From contig NZ_CP026692.1 in NCBI RefSeq assembly GCF_002949795.1, forward strand, positions 3,518,545 through 3,582,544: a stretch of 64,000 bases of DNA, given 5' to 3'. The translations under genes and the position numbers were made by a program. Of the stretch, positions 27,678-36,110 are shown one piece after another. The notes below the pieces were generated by a model. That model was given only the letters and a program-made list of their open reading frames with translations, was not told the DNA's origin and did not search any database. The stretch is from Nostoc sp. 'Lobaria pulmonaria (5183) cyanobiont'. Lineage in GTDB: Bacteria > Cyanobacteriota > Cyanobacteriia > Cyanobacteriales > Nostocaceae. How positions within the stretch are numbered: the first letter of the stretch is position 1; every line of letters starts with the position of its first letter.

Positions 27678-28000
27678 ATAACTATCGACGCATTATTAAA
27701 GAGGTATTAGTACCTTATACACAAATTCCTTATTCCTACGCAGATATTGAGTGTAAAACAGCCTTTGATAGCGAAAATGATAGCTATTTGCTGATAACTT
27801 TTGGTTGGGACGGTGCTAAAAGAATTCACGGTTGCTTAGTTCATATTGACATTATCGATGGCAAAATCTGGGTACAACGGGATGATACAGAAGATGGTGT
27901 TACCTACGAATTAGAAGCTGCCGGAATTCCTAAAGATAAAATTGTCTTAGGATTTCACCCGCAAAATGTCAGGCAATATACGGGATATGCTATTGCATAA
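27665..28000 (+). CDS. xisI: XisI-like fdxN element excision controlling factor
   Basis: A full-length 111-aa XisI: MDTLDNYRRIIKEVLVPYTQ, YLLITFGWDGAKRIHGCLVH, IDGKIWVQRDDTEDGVTYEL, then GIPKDKIVLGFHPQNVRQYT. XisI works with XisH in the excision of the fdxN element during heterocyst formation in Nostoc; many cyanobacteria hold several xisH/xisI copies far from any such element. This copy overlaps the broken xisH, so if the two proteins must pair, it is orphaned or relies on another XisH. Confidence 0.88.
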   Translation: MDTLDNYRRIIKEVLVPYTQIPYSYADIECKTAFDSENDSYLLITFGWDGAKRIHGCLVHIDIIDGKIWVQRDDTEDGVTYELEAAGIPKDKIVLGFHPQNVRQYTGYAIA

Positions 28001-28211
28001 ATTTAACTGAAGAAATCGGGAAAATGAGCGATCGCACTGGGTGAAAACTGAGCTAGGAGGTAAACTATGCCATTATTGGGGTAGATGAAAGGTTATCAGT
28101 AGATCGATAATATCTAGTAATAAGCGATCACTATTTCAAAACAACCCCAGCAAATCCTTTTTCCGCTCAAGCTAAAATCAATTTAGAATCAAAACTAGAC
28201 AAAAGAGCGAG

Positions 28212-28472
28212 ATGAATATTAACCTGAACCTACCATCAGAACTAGAAAATGAACTTCACACCGAAGCTTCTCAACTCAATTTACCGTTATCCGAATATAT
28301 TTTACGTATTTTATTTACAAGAAAATCTGTAGATGATTTACCAAAAACTGGAGCAGAACTTGTTACCTACTGGCAAAACGAAGGTGTAATCAATTCACGC
28401 CCCGATATCACTGATAGTCAAGCCTATGCTCGTGAGTTGCGCCATCAGGCTGAAACACGGGAGCGATCGTAG
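28212..28472 (+). CDS. antitoxin of a VapBC-like pair (ribbon-helix-helix type)
   Basis: An 86-aa protein that starts with a short beta strand (MNINLNLPSELENELHTEA) and a helix, the usual layout of a ribbon-helix-helix DNA-binding antitoxin. It ends in a flexible, charged tail (YARELRHQAETRERS) that would bind the toxin. The PIN-domain toxin gene starts 9 bp after its stop. Such antitoxins repress their own operon and neutralise the toxin. The family assignment rests on layout and neighbour. Confidence 0.75.
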   Translation: MNINLNLPSELENELHTEASQLNLPLSEYILRILFTRKSVDDLPKTGAELVTYWQNEGVINSRPDITDSQAYARELRHQAETRERS

Positions 28473-28481
28473 GTAAATTTC

Positions 28482-28862
28482 ATGTACTTATTGGATACAG
28501 ACATTCTGATTGATATTCAGCGTGGCCACACTCCTGCAATTGCTTGGTTTGCCAGCCTTCCAGAAGTACCGAGCATTCCTGGCTTTGTTGTTATGGAACT
28601 CATCCAAAATGCTCAAAATACTCAACGAGTCCTCAATACTCTCAAGCTCGTTGCTCCCTTAACGGTGATTTGGCCTAGTGAAACTGATTGTGCGCTTGCT
28701 CTATCAAATTTCACCAGCTATCACCTATCAGATAATTTAGGCTTACTTGATGCTTTGATTGCTGCTTGCGCTGTTGGCACAGGAGCTACACTATGTACTT
28801 TCAACATCAAACATTACAGGGTTATACCTGACCTTATTACAGCACAACCTTATACACGCTGA
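28482..28862 (+). CDS. PIN-domain toxin (VapC-like RNase)
   Basis: A 126-aa PIN domain: the first acidic residues in YLLDTDILIDIQRG, Glu39 in VVMELI, the third acidic site in LGLLDALIAAC and the last strand CTFNIKHYRVIPDL. In the final motif Asn replaces the usual fourth Asp, as is common among VapC proteins. VapC toxins cleave tRNA or rRNA when freed from the antitoxin. It follows the antitoxin gene by 9 bp in one operon. Length and motifs are complete, so the pair looks functional. Confidence 0.85.
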   Translation: MYLLDTDILIDIQRGHTPAIAWFASLPEVPSIPGFVVMELIQNAQNTQRVLNTLKLVAPLTVIWPSETDCALALSNFTSYHLSDNLGLLDALIAACAVGTGATLCTFNIKHYRVIPDLITAQPYTR

Positions 28863-28972
28863 AGTGGGAATTGAAGATATGAGGCTAAGATAAACAAACT
28901 TTTTATTGATAAAGTGCAAGAGGATCTCAAAGCCATGCCCTAAAACTTGCAAGGAAGGCAAGGGAAAAAATC

Positions 28973-29698
28973 ATGTTAGATTTGCTGATTCAAAACGGGT
29001 TAATTTTTGATGGCTTAGGCTCTCCACCTGTTCGCGCAGATATCGGCATTCAAAATGGCCGCATTGTCACCCTTGCACCCTCCTTAAATATCCCAGCGCA
29101 TGAAGTGGTTGATGCTTCTGGTTTATGGGTGACACCTGGATTTATAGATATTCATACTCATTACGATTTAGAGTTAGAAATTGCACCAGGATTGAGCGAA
29201 TCAGTGCGTCATGGTGTTACCAGCGTGGTCATTGGTAACTGTAGCTTGTCTGTTGCGATCGCACAACCCCAAATTCTGGCTGATATTTTTCAAAGGGTAG
29301 AGACACTTTCGCATCGGCTGATTGCAAAATGGCTACAACAGTCGGTTTCCTGGCAGACACCAGCAGAATATTTACAGCATTTGCAACAGTTACCCCTTGG
29401 TCCCAATGTTGCCCCAATGTTTGGACACAGTGCCTTACGCGCTCATGTGATGGGATTAGAACGCAGTTTAACGGTTCAGCCGACAAAATTTGAACTAAAA
29501 GTGATGCAGCGCATAGCCACAGATGCTTTAGACGCTGGCTTTATTGGTATTTCTATTGATATGTTTCCTTGGCATCGGATGAGTGGAGAATGGCAAGGCT
29601 GTACAATTCCCTCTCAACACGCCAAATTTAAAGAATATGCAATGTTGGCGGATTTGTGTCGGCGTAGCCAATGCGTTTTTCAGGTTGGCTGTAACTAA
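28973..29698 (+). pseudogene. N-acyl-D-amino-acid deacylase, C-terminally truncated
   Basis: The 241 residues match the N-terminal part of a D-aminoacylase/amidohydrolase: LDLLIQNGLIFDGLGSPP, VTPGFIDIHTHYDLEL with the HxH metal site, GVTSVVIGNCSLSVA, and FGHSALRAHVMG. Full enzymes exceed 500 residues. The match ends at CVFQV (about 29687), where the sequence passes directly into the antisense of a HigA-type antitoxin gene. About 300 residues with the remaining metal ligands are gone, so it cannot be active. It is the left half of a deletion scar. Confidence 0.75.
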
Positions 29699-29876
29699 TC
29701 TTAGCAGCGAGTTCACTTTGAGTCATCAATTTTTGCCGACGCTTCTTCAAGTTTTGGCTGAGAGCTAGCTTAATTTCAACAAAGATAGTTTCTTCGGATG
29801 TTAACTCTAAAAAATCTGAAACTGTGCCAATTTTCCAGCCTTTAGATTCCAAACGTTCTCTCTTAGCTTGATCCAT
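29628..29876 (-). pseudogene. HigA-type XRE antitoxin, C-terminally truncated
   Basis: From ATG 29876 (AGGAG at good spacing) the protein shows the usual pre-HTH region (VSDFLELTSEETIFVEIKLA, LSQNLKKRRQKLMTQSELA) and the first HTH helix, then loses similarity at about KISYSQP, near 29690, and reads through the antisense of the deacylase fragment. The recognition helix and dimerisation part are missing. The toxin-like gene lies just upstream (order toxin-antitoxin, as in higBA). Confidence 0.65.
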
Positions 29877-29880
29877 CACA

Positions 29881-30078
29881 TTACTCCTGTTGATCGGTAT
29901 CGTATTTACTCAGACGCTTTTTGCAAACCTCAATTACGTTTTTGGATGTTGTTCTGGTTGTTTTATTAAAGACTTCAACAATCAAGATTGCATCGTCATC
30001 AATTCGATAAATGATCCTCCAGTTTTTATCTGTATCTCGAATACGTAATTCGTGACAGTGAATTCCTATACTTGGCAT
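29881..30078 (-). pseudogene. HigB/RelE-type toxin, N-terminally truncated
   Basis: The 65 residues starting MPSIGIHCHELRIRD match the C-terminal part of phage-derived Gp49-like/HigB toxins (NWRIIYRIDDDAILIVEVFN, KKTT-like KTTRTTS, then a final helix). The frame continues upstream without ATG as EILQQGNKTVPNLSPP, which fits the family, until it enters a dispersed repeat (CACAGAGATGCAGAGGCGCG) near 30127. The first 30-40 residues are missing. It probably lost its start to the repeat and is not functional. Confidence 0.6.
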
Positions 30079-30288
30079 AGGGGGTGAAAGGTTGGGAACG
30101 GTTTTGTTTCCTTGTTGAAGTATCTCACACAGAGATGCAGAGGCGCGGAGAGTTATTAGGAGAAGTTCTCCATGACACTTGGATATTGACGATATCCAGA
30201 AAATTCCTTGATTTTATAATTAAAATGTTTGTAATCCTTTCCCTAGCTAAATTGGTTAGTGTGATCTACGGAAAATTTCCGTATATTC

Positions 30289-31392
30289 TTGGAACACTCT
30301 TATGAGCCAATAACCTTGAAAACTGCCAACTTTGACTGGGAAAGCTATCCTAGAGAAAACAACCGCAAAACTCAAAGCATGATTGAGCAGGAACTAGAAC
30401 AGGAAAATCTTGTAAAGCAACAGAGGTTTTGCTCATGGTGTGGCTTAAGCCTTGTACCCTTAAGTAGTAATGTAAGTTGCTATGTCTCAAGAAGCTGTAC
30501 AGAGTGTGGCAAAACTATCTACACTCCACCAACACCAGCAGAAAATGGACAAGGTTTAGTTGTCAATGCGGGAGAATCTCTTCATGTTCTAATGGAGCCT
30601 TTTTCACTTAGCCCTAGACGAAGAGGGTTCTTTACTAGAAATGGTCTTTTACTAACAGTAAGAATGCTTTTAGCGGCGGTTGAGCCAAAATCAGAAGCAG
30701 AATTAGAAACTTTACTAAAGTTTTATAAAGATAAAGCAGAACTCTTTCTCAAAAACAGTCCTTTATTAGATGGAGTAGATTGGGATAATGAAAACCATGC
30801 AGATGAAATTTGTACTCGTTTGACTCAAGATAAAGATCGAAGAGAGTTTTTTGCTTTTAAAATGTTTGTCTTATCCCAGATTGCAGACCAGGCTATTATA
30901 GAAAACAATGTTCGTCAAACAGCATGGGCAATGTACCACATTACTATGGCGCATTGCTTTTTTGAAATGGGAGATTTTGATTTTGAGGAAACTTTGTGGC
31001 TAGGACATCAGGCACACGTTTTTTTAGCCAAAGTGCAAGACGCATCTGTGCAAACGCCAGCCCAAGCTCAAGCAATTGAAAAACTGCAACCATTATTTGA
31101 GAGACAAACTGAAGTAACTTTGCATACTTGGGTTGAAGATGAAAAGCCAATCGGGGAGCGTATTGGGATCTATGGGCTACCAGAAGAAACTCTAAGAGCA
31201 ATGGCGAAGTATCATCTCAATCAGTTTGAGCGTAAAAGACAAGAAGCACTGCAAGCAAAGGAGGATAAAAGAAAAGAGGAAGAAGCCAGACGGCAAGAGC
31301 GAATCGTTTGGAATCCAGTTTTGATCGCTTGCATAAGTCTAGCCACTGCAATTCTTGTATCTCTGGTAAACAAGTTTATACCTCCTCATTAA
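30289..31392 (+). CDS. hypothetical protein with zinc-ribbon-like motif and C-terminal membrane anchor
   Basis: I do not recognise this 367-aa protein. It has an N-terminal pair of Cys knuckles (CSWCG about residue 49 and CTECG about 71), suggesting a zinc ribbon. A long helical middle follows (about 120-290), then a charged coiled-coil-like stretch (RKRQEALQAKEDKRKEEEARR) and one C-terminal membrane segment (PVLIACISLATAILVSLV). That layout suggests a tail-anchored protein facing the cytoplasm. The start is unclear: TTG 30289 lacks a ribosome binding site, and the next in-frame ATG is at 30379. It is flanked by decayed genes and repeats, consistent with accessory DNA. Confidence 0.55.
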   Translation: MEHSYEPITLKTANFDWESYPRENNRKTQSMIEQELEQENLVKQQRFCSWCGLSLVPLSSNVSCYVSRSCTECGKTIYTPPTPAENGQGLVVNAGESLHVLMEPFSLSPRRRGFFTRNGLLLTVRMLLAAVEPKSEAELETLLKFYKDKAELFLKNSPLLDGVDWDNENHADEICTRLTQDKDRREFFAFKMFVLSQIADQAIIENNVRQTAWAMYHITMAHCFFEMGDFDFEETLWLGHQAHVFLAKVQDASVQTPAQAQAIEKLQPLFERQTEVTLHTWVEDEKPIGERIGIYGLPEETLRAMAKYHLNQFERKRQEALQAKEDKRKEEEARRQERIVWNPVLIACISLATAILVSLVNKFIPPH

Positions 31393-31687
31393 AACTGTCA
31401 CTTCCTGTTTTTCCGTAGGCTAACACTTCGCGGCAGAGAAAGAACAAAAGGCGTTGGTAAGGATGCAAAGGTTATCTGCTGCCAGTGCGTTTAACCATTA
31501 TCTGTAGAGCAATGCCTACGGCGCTCGCGTAATGGTGCTTGTTGATGAAGGTCTTCGTTTAGTGCTTGCGCTATAGGTCTTGAGTTGTGCCAGCAAGATG
31601 ACAAGTTGATCGAGCGGACGGTTGAGATATCTGGGTGGTGTTGCTAGCGATCGCACTAAATAAGGATTAATTCTAGAAGGTTTTAAC
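31393..31687. other. spacer upstream of the oxygenase operon
   Basis: About 300 bp without an intact gene, holding repeat-like pieces (GTAGGCTAACACTTCGCGGC, TGCCTACGGCGCTCGCG) and a HIP1-like site. The promoter of the operon starting at 31688 should be in its last 100 bp, but I cannot point to a specific box. Confidence 0.4.
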
Positions 31688-32101
31688 ATGAATTATTATA
31701 ATCCTCAACAAAAGTTCAGAAATCAGATTAATAATCAAATTCAGGATCATCCTTTTACAGACTATTGGGATATTTTTATTCTTAAACATCAGCATCCAAT
31801 TAATATTACTCTACACATTATAGGGATATTCTTTTTTTATGGATTACTATTTTATACTTGTAAGTTGCAAAACTTTTGGTTACTTTTGGGCTTACCATTA
31901 ACTCAATTGGTGGGATTAACCGGACATTTTTTATTTGAGCGTAGCCATATTGATTTACAAGATGCCGTTTTTTCTTGGCGGGCTTCTTATTGTTTGGGTA
32001 AAATGTTATTTAGAATTTTGACGGGTAAATATCAAGATGATATTCGCCAACGACAAGAAATATTAAATAATTATCTATCAAACAATTATGCAAATATTTA
32101 A
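31688..32101 (+). CDS. Mpo1-like / DUF962-type membrane protein
   Basis: A 137-aa protein with two membrane segments (INITLHIIGIFFFYGLLFY and FWLLLGLPLTQLVGLTGHFL). Conserved His residues lie around them: HQHPINITLHIIG, GHFLFE and the SWRAS segment. This is the pattern of the Mpo1/YGL010w (DUF962) family. The yeast member is an Fe(II) dioxygenase for alpha-oxidation of 2-hydroxy fatty acids; a shared activity here is inference. It is the first gene of the oxygenase operon and overlaps the next gene by 14 bp, so it is translationally coupled to the Rieske protein. Confidence 0.6.
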   Translation: MNYYNPQQKFRNQINNQIQDHPFTDYWDIFILKHQHPINITLHIIGIFFFYGLLFYTCKLQNFWLLLGLPLTQLVGLTGHFLFERSHIDLQDAVFSWRASYCLGKMLFRILTGKYQDDIRQRQEILNNYLSNNYANI

Positions 32102-33092
32102 TAACTGGAATGTGATTGCTAAGGGTTGGTATATTGCCTGTCCTAGTCATGAAATACCTAAGAAAACAGCAAAATCTGTAGAAGTGTGCGGTCAAAAAAT
32201 TGCTATTTTTAGAGGTGAAGATGAGCAAGTACGGGCTTTGGATGCTTACTGCCCTCATTTGGGAACAGATTTAGGAATTGGGAAGGTTGATGGTAATTGG
32301 ATTCGCTGTACATTTCATCATTGGGCATTTGATGAAACAGGACTTTGTAAAAATATTCCTTGTCAGTCAGAAATTCCTATCCAAGCTAAATTACAAGCTT
32401 ATGCAACAGAGGAAAAGTATGGATTTATCTGGATTTATCCAGATACTAAAGCACCGGAAGGAGTGGCTGATTTTGATGAATTGAAGGGAAAAGAAATTGT
32501 TGCACAAGCTGATATTGCATTTGAAAGAAGTTGCCATCATCATATTTGTATGATGAATGGGATTGATGCTCAACATTTAAAAACAATTCATCATTTAGAT
32601 ATCAAAATGGATTTATCGCTACATCGCAGCGAATTAGGGACGCAAATCGACTTTACAATGCGAGGGCAATTTCCTCAAACTACTTGGAGAGAAAGGTTAA
32701 TTCAAAGATTTCTTGGTTCTACGTATCAGTATTCAATGCGTTATGCTCATGGTTGCATTGGTTTGTTAACAATGATGAAAGATGTCCGGCTTTTTCCGCC
32801 ACTTTATATGATATATGCTTATACTCCAATTGCACCTGGAAGAACGATAATTCAACCGATTTATGTAACTGAAAAACGTAAAGGTATTGGGGGATATCTG
32901 CTGAGTCAGTTTTTGCTATTCTGTACTCGCTTGGCTTACTATATGCTCAGAGATGAAGATGGCAAGATTTACGACAATATTCGCTTTACTCCGAAGTTGC
33001 TCCTTAGTATTGATCGGCCATTAGCTGAATATATGGAGTATGTAAACCAGCTAAAACCGTCTCGATGGTCAAAAAATAGGGGTGTAGAATAG
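32088..33092 (+). CDS. Rieske-type non-haem iron oxygenase 1
   Basis: The 334-aa protein has a Rieske [2Fe-2S] site C55-x-H57 (AYCPHLG) and C74-x2-H77 (CTFHHW), and a mononuclear iron site in NGIDAQHLKTIHH (D160, H163, H168). The NxxD..H....H spacing, the CPHLG..L..GKV.G loop and the C-terminal hydrophobic segment (YLLSQFLLFCTRLAYYML) resemble lipid- and sterol-acting oxygenases of the Neverland/DAF-36/KshA kind more than aromatic dioxygenases. It should take electrons from a ferredoxin, probably the one encoded at 37335. It overlaps the preceding gene by 14 bp; the next gene follows after 258 bp. Confidence 0.85.
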   Translation: MQIFNNWNVIAKGWYIACPSHEIPKKTAKSVEVCGQKIAIFRGEDEQVRALDAYCPHLGTDLGIGKVDGNWIRCTFHHWAFDETGLCKNIPCQSEIPIQAKLQAYATEEKYGFIWIYPDTKAPEGVADFDELKGKEIVAQADIAFERSCHHHICMMNGIDAQHLKTIHHLDIKMDLSLHRSELGTQIDFTMRGQFPQTTWRERLIQRFLGSTYQYSMRYAHGCIGLLTMMKDVRLFPPLYMIYAYTPIAPGRTIIQPIYVTEKRKGIGGYLLSQFLLFCTRLAYYMLRDEDGKIYDNIRFTPKLLLSIDRPLAEYMEYVNQLKPSRWSKNRGVE

Positions 33093-33350
33093 TAGATTTG
33101 GTTAGCTACAGTGTAACCCAATAAAAGCTTTGGTAATGTTTCGTTTCTCAACCTAACCTACATCTGAATTATTTTCTAGAGTGGGGAATGCCCACCAACT
33201 CTTATTGAGAAGGTGCAAGATGTGAATACTCAATTGTAGTGTAAATAACCATTCTGGAATCTGTCACATTACACCGTAAATTTACCAAATTGGTCGATAA
33301 AGTGTTAATTACAAACATATTACAAATCGATTTTAGGTAATTTCCGAATA

Positions 33351-34091
33351 ATGAAGAGTTTGCTGATTCCTGTTCAAAAGTTGCAACCAAGCGATCGCAC
33401 CGCTATGTATGCGCTGCTGCAAAATCATTTTAAAGGTATAACCTGGGATGGGTTTCAAATTGATCTAGAGCGCAAAAACTGGGTTTTGTTGTTGAGAGAC
33501 GAAACATCCAACACACTCAAAGGATTTTCAACTCTGATGTTATGCCAAAAGACTTTTTTGGGAGAAAAAATTAGTGTGGTATATTCCGGCGACACTATTG
33601 TTGATCCTAGTGCTTGGTCGAGTACAACACTACCACGTAGTTGGATTGCGGCCATCAATTTTCTGCGTCAACACTATACAGAAAATAAACTTTACTGGCT
33701 GCTAATTTGCTCTGGTTTTCGCACTTATCGTTTTCTCCCTACCTTTTGGCAAGATTTCTACCCCCGTTATGATGTCACAACACCTGCCGATGTTGCAAAT
33801 CTGATGGTGAGTTTAGCAAGCGAATACTATGGTAATTTATACCAAGAAGCAACTGGTATTGTCCGGTTCTCGCATCCCCAAATTTTACAGGAAGGGTTGA
33901 TTGAAATTCCATCAGGACGACAGACTAATCCCCATATCCAGTTTTTCGAGGAAAAAAATCCAGGCTATCGACAAGGAGATGAATTAGTTTGTTTAACTGA
34001 GATCAGTTATGACAATCTCACCCGTGCTGGACAACGGATGTGGGAGTCAGAATCATCGTTAACATTTGTGCAAGATTGTGTTCTCATTTAA
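33351..34091 (+). CDS. unknown protein, possibly GNAT-like, in the oxygenase operon
   Basis: I cannot assign this 246-aa protein firmly. Its first half reads like a GNAT/acyltransferase core (LQPSDRTAMYALLQNHF, NWVLLLRDETSNTLKGFSTL, a GEKISVVYSGDTIVDPSAW strand pair, then RSWIAAINFLRQHY), followed by a Trp/Phe-rich region (RTYRFLPTFWQDFYPRYD) and a C-terminal domain without a known motif. It ends 5 bp before the second Rieske gene, so the two are co-translated. An acyl or aminoacyl transfer step within the pathway would fit, but this is inference. Confidence 0.5.
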   Translation: MKSLLIPVQKLQPSDRTAMYALLQNHFKGITWDGFQIDLERKNWVLLLRDETSNTLKGFSTLMLCQKTFLGEKISVVYSGDTIVDPSAWSSTTLPRSWIAAINFLRQHYTENKLYWLLICSGFRTYRFLPTFWQDFYPRYDVTTPADVANLMVSLASEYYGNLYQEATGIVRFSHPQILQEGLIEIPSGRQTNPHIQFFEEKNPGYRQGDELVCLTEISYDNLTRAGQRMWESESSLTFVQDCVLI

Positions 34092-34096
34092 CTTTT

Positions 34097-35182
34097 ATGC
34101 CATCTACCAACCTAGACTTAAACTTTAACAATCCAACACAATTTCTAGAGGGATGGTATTGGACATTACCATCAAAAAAATTAAAAATTGGCCAGGTAAA
34201 AGCTATAACGTTGCTAGGTAGAAATCTGGCAATTTATCGGGGAGTTAGTAGTCAAGTAGTAGCTATAGATGCCTATTGTCCACACATGGGCGCACATTTA
34301 GCAGAAGGTAAGGTGGAAGGTGATAATATTCGCTGCTTTTTTCATAATTGGAAATACAATGAGCGTGGAATTTGTGTAGATATTCCTTCTCTCGAAAAAC
34401 CGCTACCTGTATGTATTAAAACTTGGCACACTGCGGAAAAGTACGGCATGATTTGGATTTGGGTGGGAGAAGAAAAGCCAAGTTCGCTGCCTTTCGTACC
34501 AGAATTAGAACAGGCAGACTGTGATTATATATTGGGGACTCGGTTTGTTAAAAACTGCCATCCAAATGTCTTACTAATTAATGCGATTGATGCTCACCAC
34601 TTTAATACAGTACACAATCTGCCCTTAGAGATTATATTTGATTCCCAAGACCTCAACCCCAACGCTATTACCTTCAGTAACACTACACGCGGAGGGGATG
34701 ATTCCTGGTTAATTCGCCTGATTCGCCCTCTATACCGCAACGAAGTTACTTATAGTATGTGTTATTGGTATGGCAGTACTGGCACTGTGACGCTAGGGCC
34801 GGATTTCCTACACTTCTACATTATATTTGCGCTGCGAATGATAGAAGGAGGAAAAACCGAGGGACAAACAATTTTAGTGACTCCCAAACGTCCTGGATTT
34901 TTAGGATGGGTAGTAAATCGTGGTTTGCTATGGTTAACCCAGCAGGTTGGTAATTATTTTGCAAAGGGGGATACCCAGGTATTTCAAACTATTCAATTTA
35001 ATTTGCAGACTCCCACTAAAGCAGATAAATCAATTTTGCAATTTATTCAGCACGTTAATCACCAAAAAGCCTTAACTTGGGGAAAGTGGGAAACTGTTAA
35101 TTACTCAAATATTCAAATCTCATCAACACCTAACCCTGAGTTTACTTTAATTGAACAAGAAAAAAATGGATTTAAAATATAA
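34097..35182 (+). CDS. Rieske-type non-haem iron oxygenase 2
   Basis: About 361 aa from ATG 34097 (an upstream in-frame TTG lies inside the previous gene). Rieske ligands are C61-x-H63 (AYCPHMG) and C80-x2-H83 (CFFHNW). The mononuclear iron site is in NAIDAHHFNTVHN, the same spacing as in the first Rieske protein, so the two are paralogues that could act in sequence or on related substrates. A C-terminal hydrophobic part (GWVVNRGLLWLTQQVGNYF) again suggests membrane-associated, lipid-like substrates. It overlaps the diiron-protein gene by 17 bp. Confidence 0.85.
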   Translation: MPSTNLDLNFNNPTQFLEGWYWTLPSKKLKIGQVKAITLLGRNLAIYRGVSSQVVAIDAYCPHMGAHLAEGKVEGDNIRCFFHNWKYNERGICVDIPSLEKPLPVCIKTWHTAEKYGMIWIWVGEEKPSSLPFVPELEQADCDYILGTRFVKNCHPNVLLINAIDAHHFNTVHNLPLEIIFDSQDLNPNAITFSNTTRGGDDSWLIRLIRPLYRNEVTYSMCYWYGSTGTVTLGPDFLHFYIIFALRMIEGGKTEGQTILVTPKRPGFLGWVVNRGLLWLTQQVGNYFAKGDTQVFQTIQFNLQTPTKADKSILQFIQHVNHQKALTWGKWETVNYSNIQISSTPNPEFTLIEQEKNGFKI

Positions 35183-36071
35183 CATTGTCGGTTTTGATTT
35201 GCCACACACAGATTCTCATGATCGTTTGCAGAAAATATTAACAGCAGCATTACCCAATCAGAATAATTATGCTCCTTACCCACAATTAAATTATTGGAAT
35301 GCTGAATTTTTCAACTTACATCAAGTCAAAAGTTTTCAAGAATCTAATATTAATGAACAATCTGCTATTTTGGAACTTGCCAACCGCAGTCTGTTAGAAG
35401 AATCATATTTCATTGAGAAAGCAGGCGTTGGCTACATGGCAAAAATGGTACTGTTAGCAGAAACAGTTGAAGAACGAATGCTTTATGGATTGTTTACGGC
35501 TGATGAAGCTACCCACCTTCACCAAATTAGCCATTTTTTACCAGAAATGGAAGTAAGTAGCATGAACGATGCGTTTTTGCGCTTACTATCAGAAGTGGTT
35601 GAAAGTACAGATAGAACAGTTTTGTTGTTTGTGCTGCAAGTCGTTTTAGAAGGATGGGGTTTAAGCCATTATCGGCGTTTAGCAAAGCAATGCCGCTATC
35701 CAGTTTTAGCAGAACTTTTTTCCAGTTTTTTACAATCTGAATCCCGTCATCACGCGACAGGAACCACCTTGTTTAATCAACTTACTGTTTCAGCATTCAG
35801 TCAAACAACAATTCTTGATGTATTGGCACAGTTTTTGTTTATGGTACAAGTGGGGCCGCAAAGCGTACTAGCAGCAGTCGAACAAGTGAAAGGACATTTG
35901 ACGCGATCGCAAAAAATCCAAATTCTAGAAGAACTGAATACCGAAACCCACAGTGGAACGCGATTACAAATATTGCGATCGCTCATGGGAGGAAAATCAG
36001 CCCAGTCTATCCTGCAAAATTTAGAAGAACGCGGAGCTTTTCAACCCCTCCCCGCTTATCAATGCGTGTAA
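35166..36071 (+). CDS. ferritin-like diiron oxidase
   Basis: The 301-aa protein has the carboxylate-bridged diiron pattern of the ferritin-like superfamily: a first Glu in LEESYFIEKAG (about 80), ExxH at E114-H117 (DEATHLH), a Glu in VVLEGWGLSHYRRL (E162) and a second ExxH at E192-H195 (SESRHHATG). Such proteins activate O2 to desaturate, hydroxylate or oxidise substrates, with electrons from a ferredoxin. ATG 35166 is chosen over a TTG five codons upstream. It overlaps the second Rieske gene, and the AurF-like gene follows after 39 bp. The substrate is unknown. Confidence 0.75.
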   Translation: MDLKYNIVGFDLPHTDSHDRLQKILTAALPNQNNYAPYPQLNYWNAEFFNLHQVKSFQESNINEQSAILELANRSLLEESYFIEKAGVGYMAKMVLLAETVEERMLYGLFTADEATHLHQISHFLPEMEVSSMNDAFLRLLSEVVESTDRTVLLFVLQVVLEGWGLSHYRRLAKQCRYPVLAELFSSFLQSESRHHATGTTLFNQLTVSAFSQTTILDVLAQFLFMVQVGPQSVLAAVEQVKGHLTRSQKIQILEELNTETHSGTRLQILRSLMGGKSAQSILQNLEERGAFQPLPAYQCV

Positions 36072-36110
36072 TAAATATCAATCTTATCTCTGCGTGAAAT
36101 AAAAACGGAT

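Noticed and set aside
30084..30305. 73-codon plus-strand frame near 30.1 kb
   Set aside because: It overlaps the antisense of a toxin fragment and a dispersed repeat and has no family resemblance.
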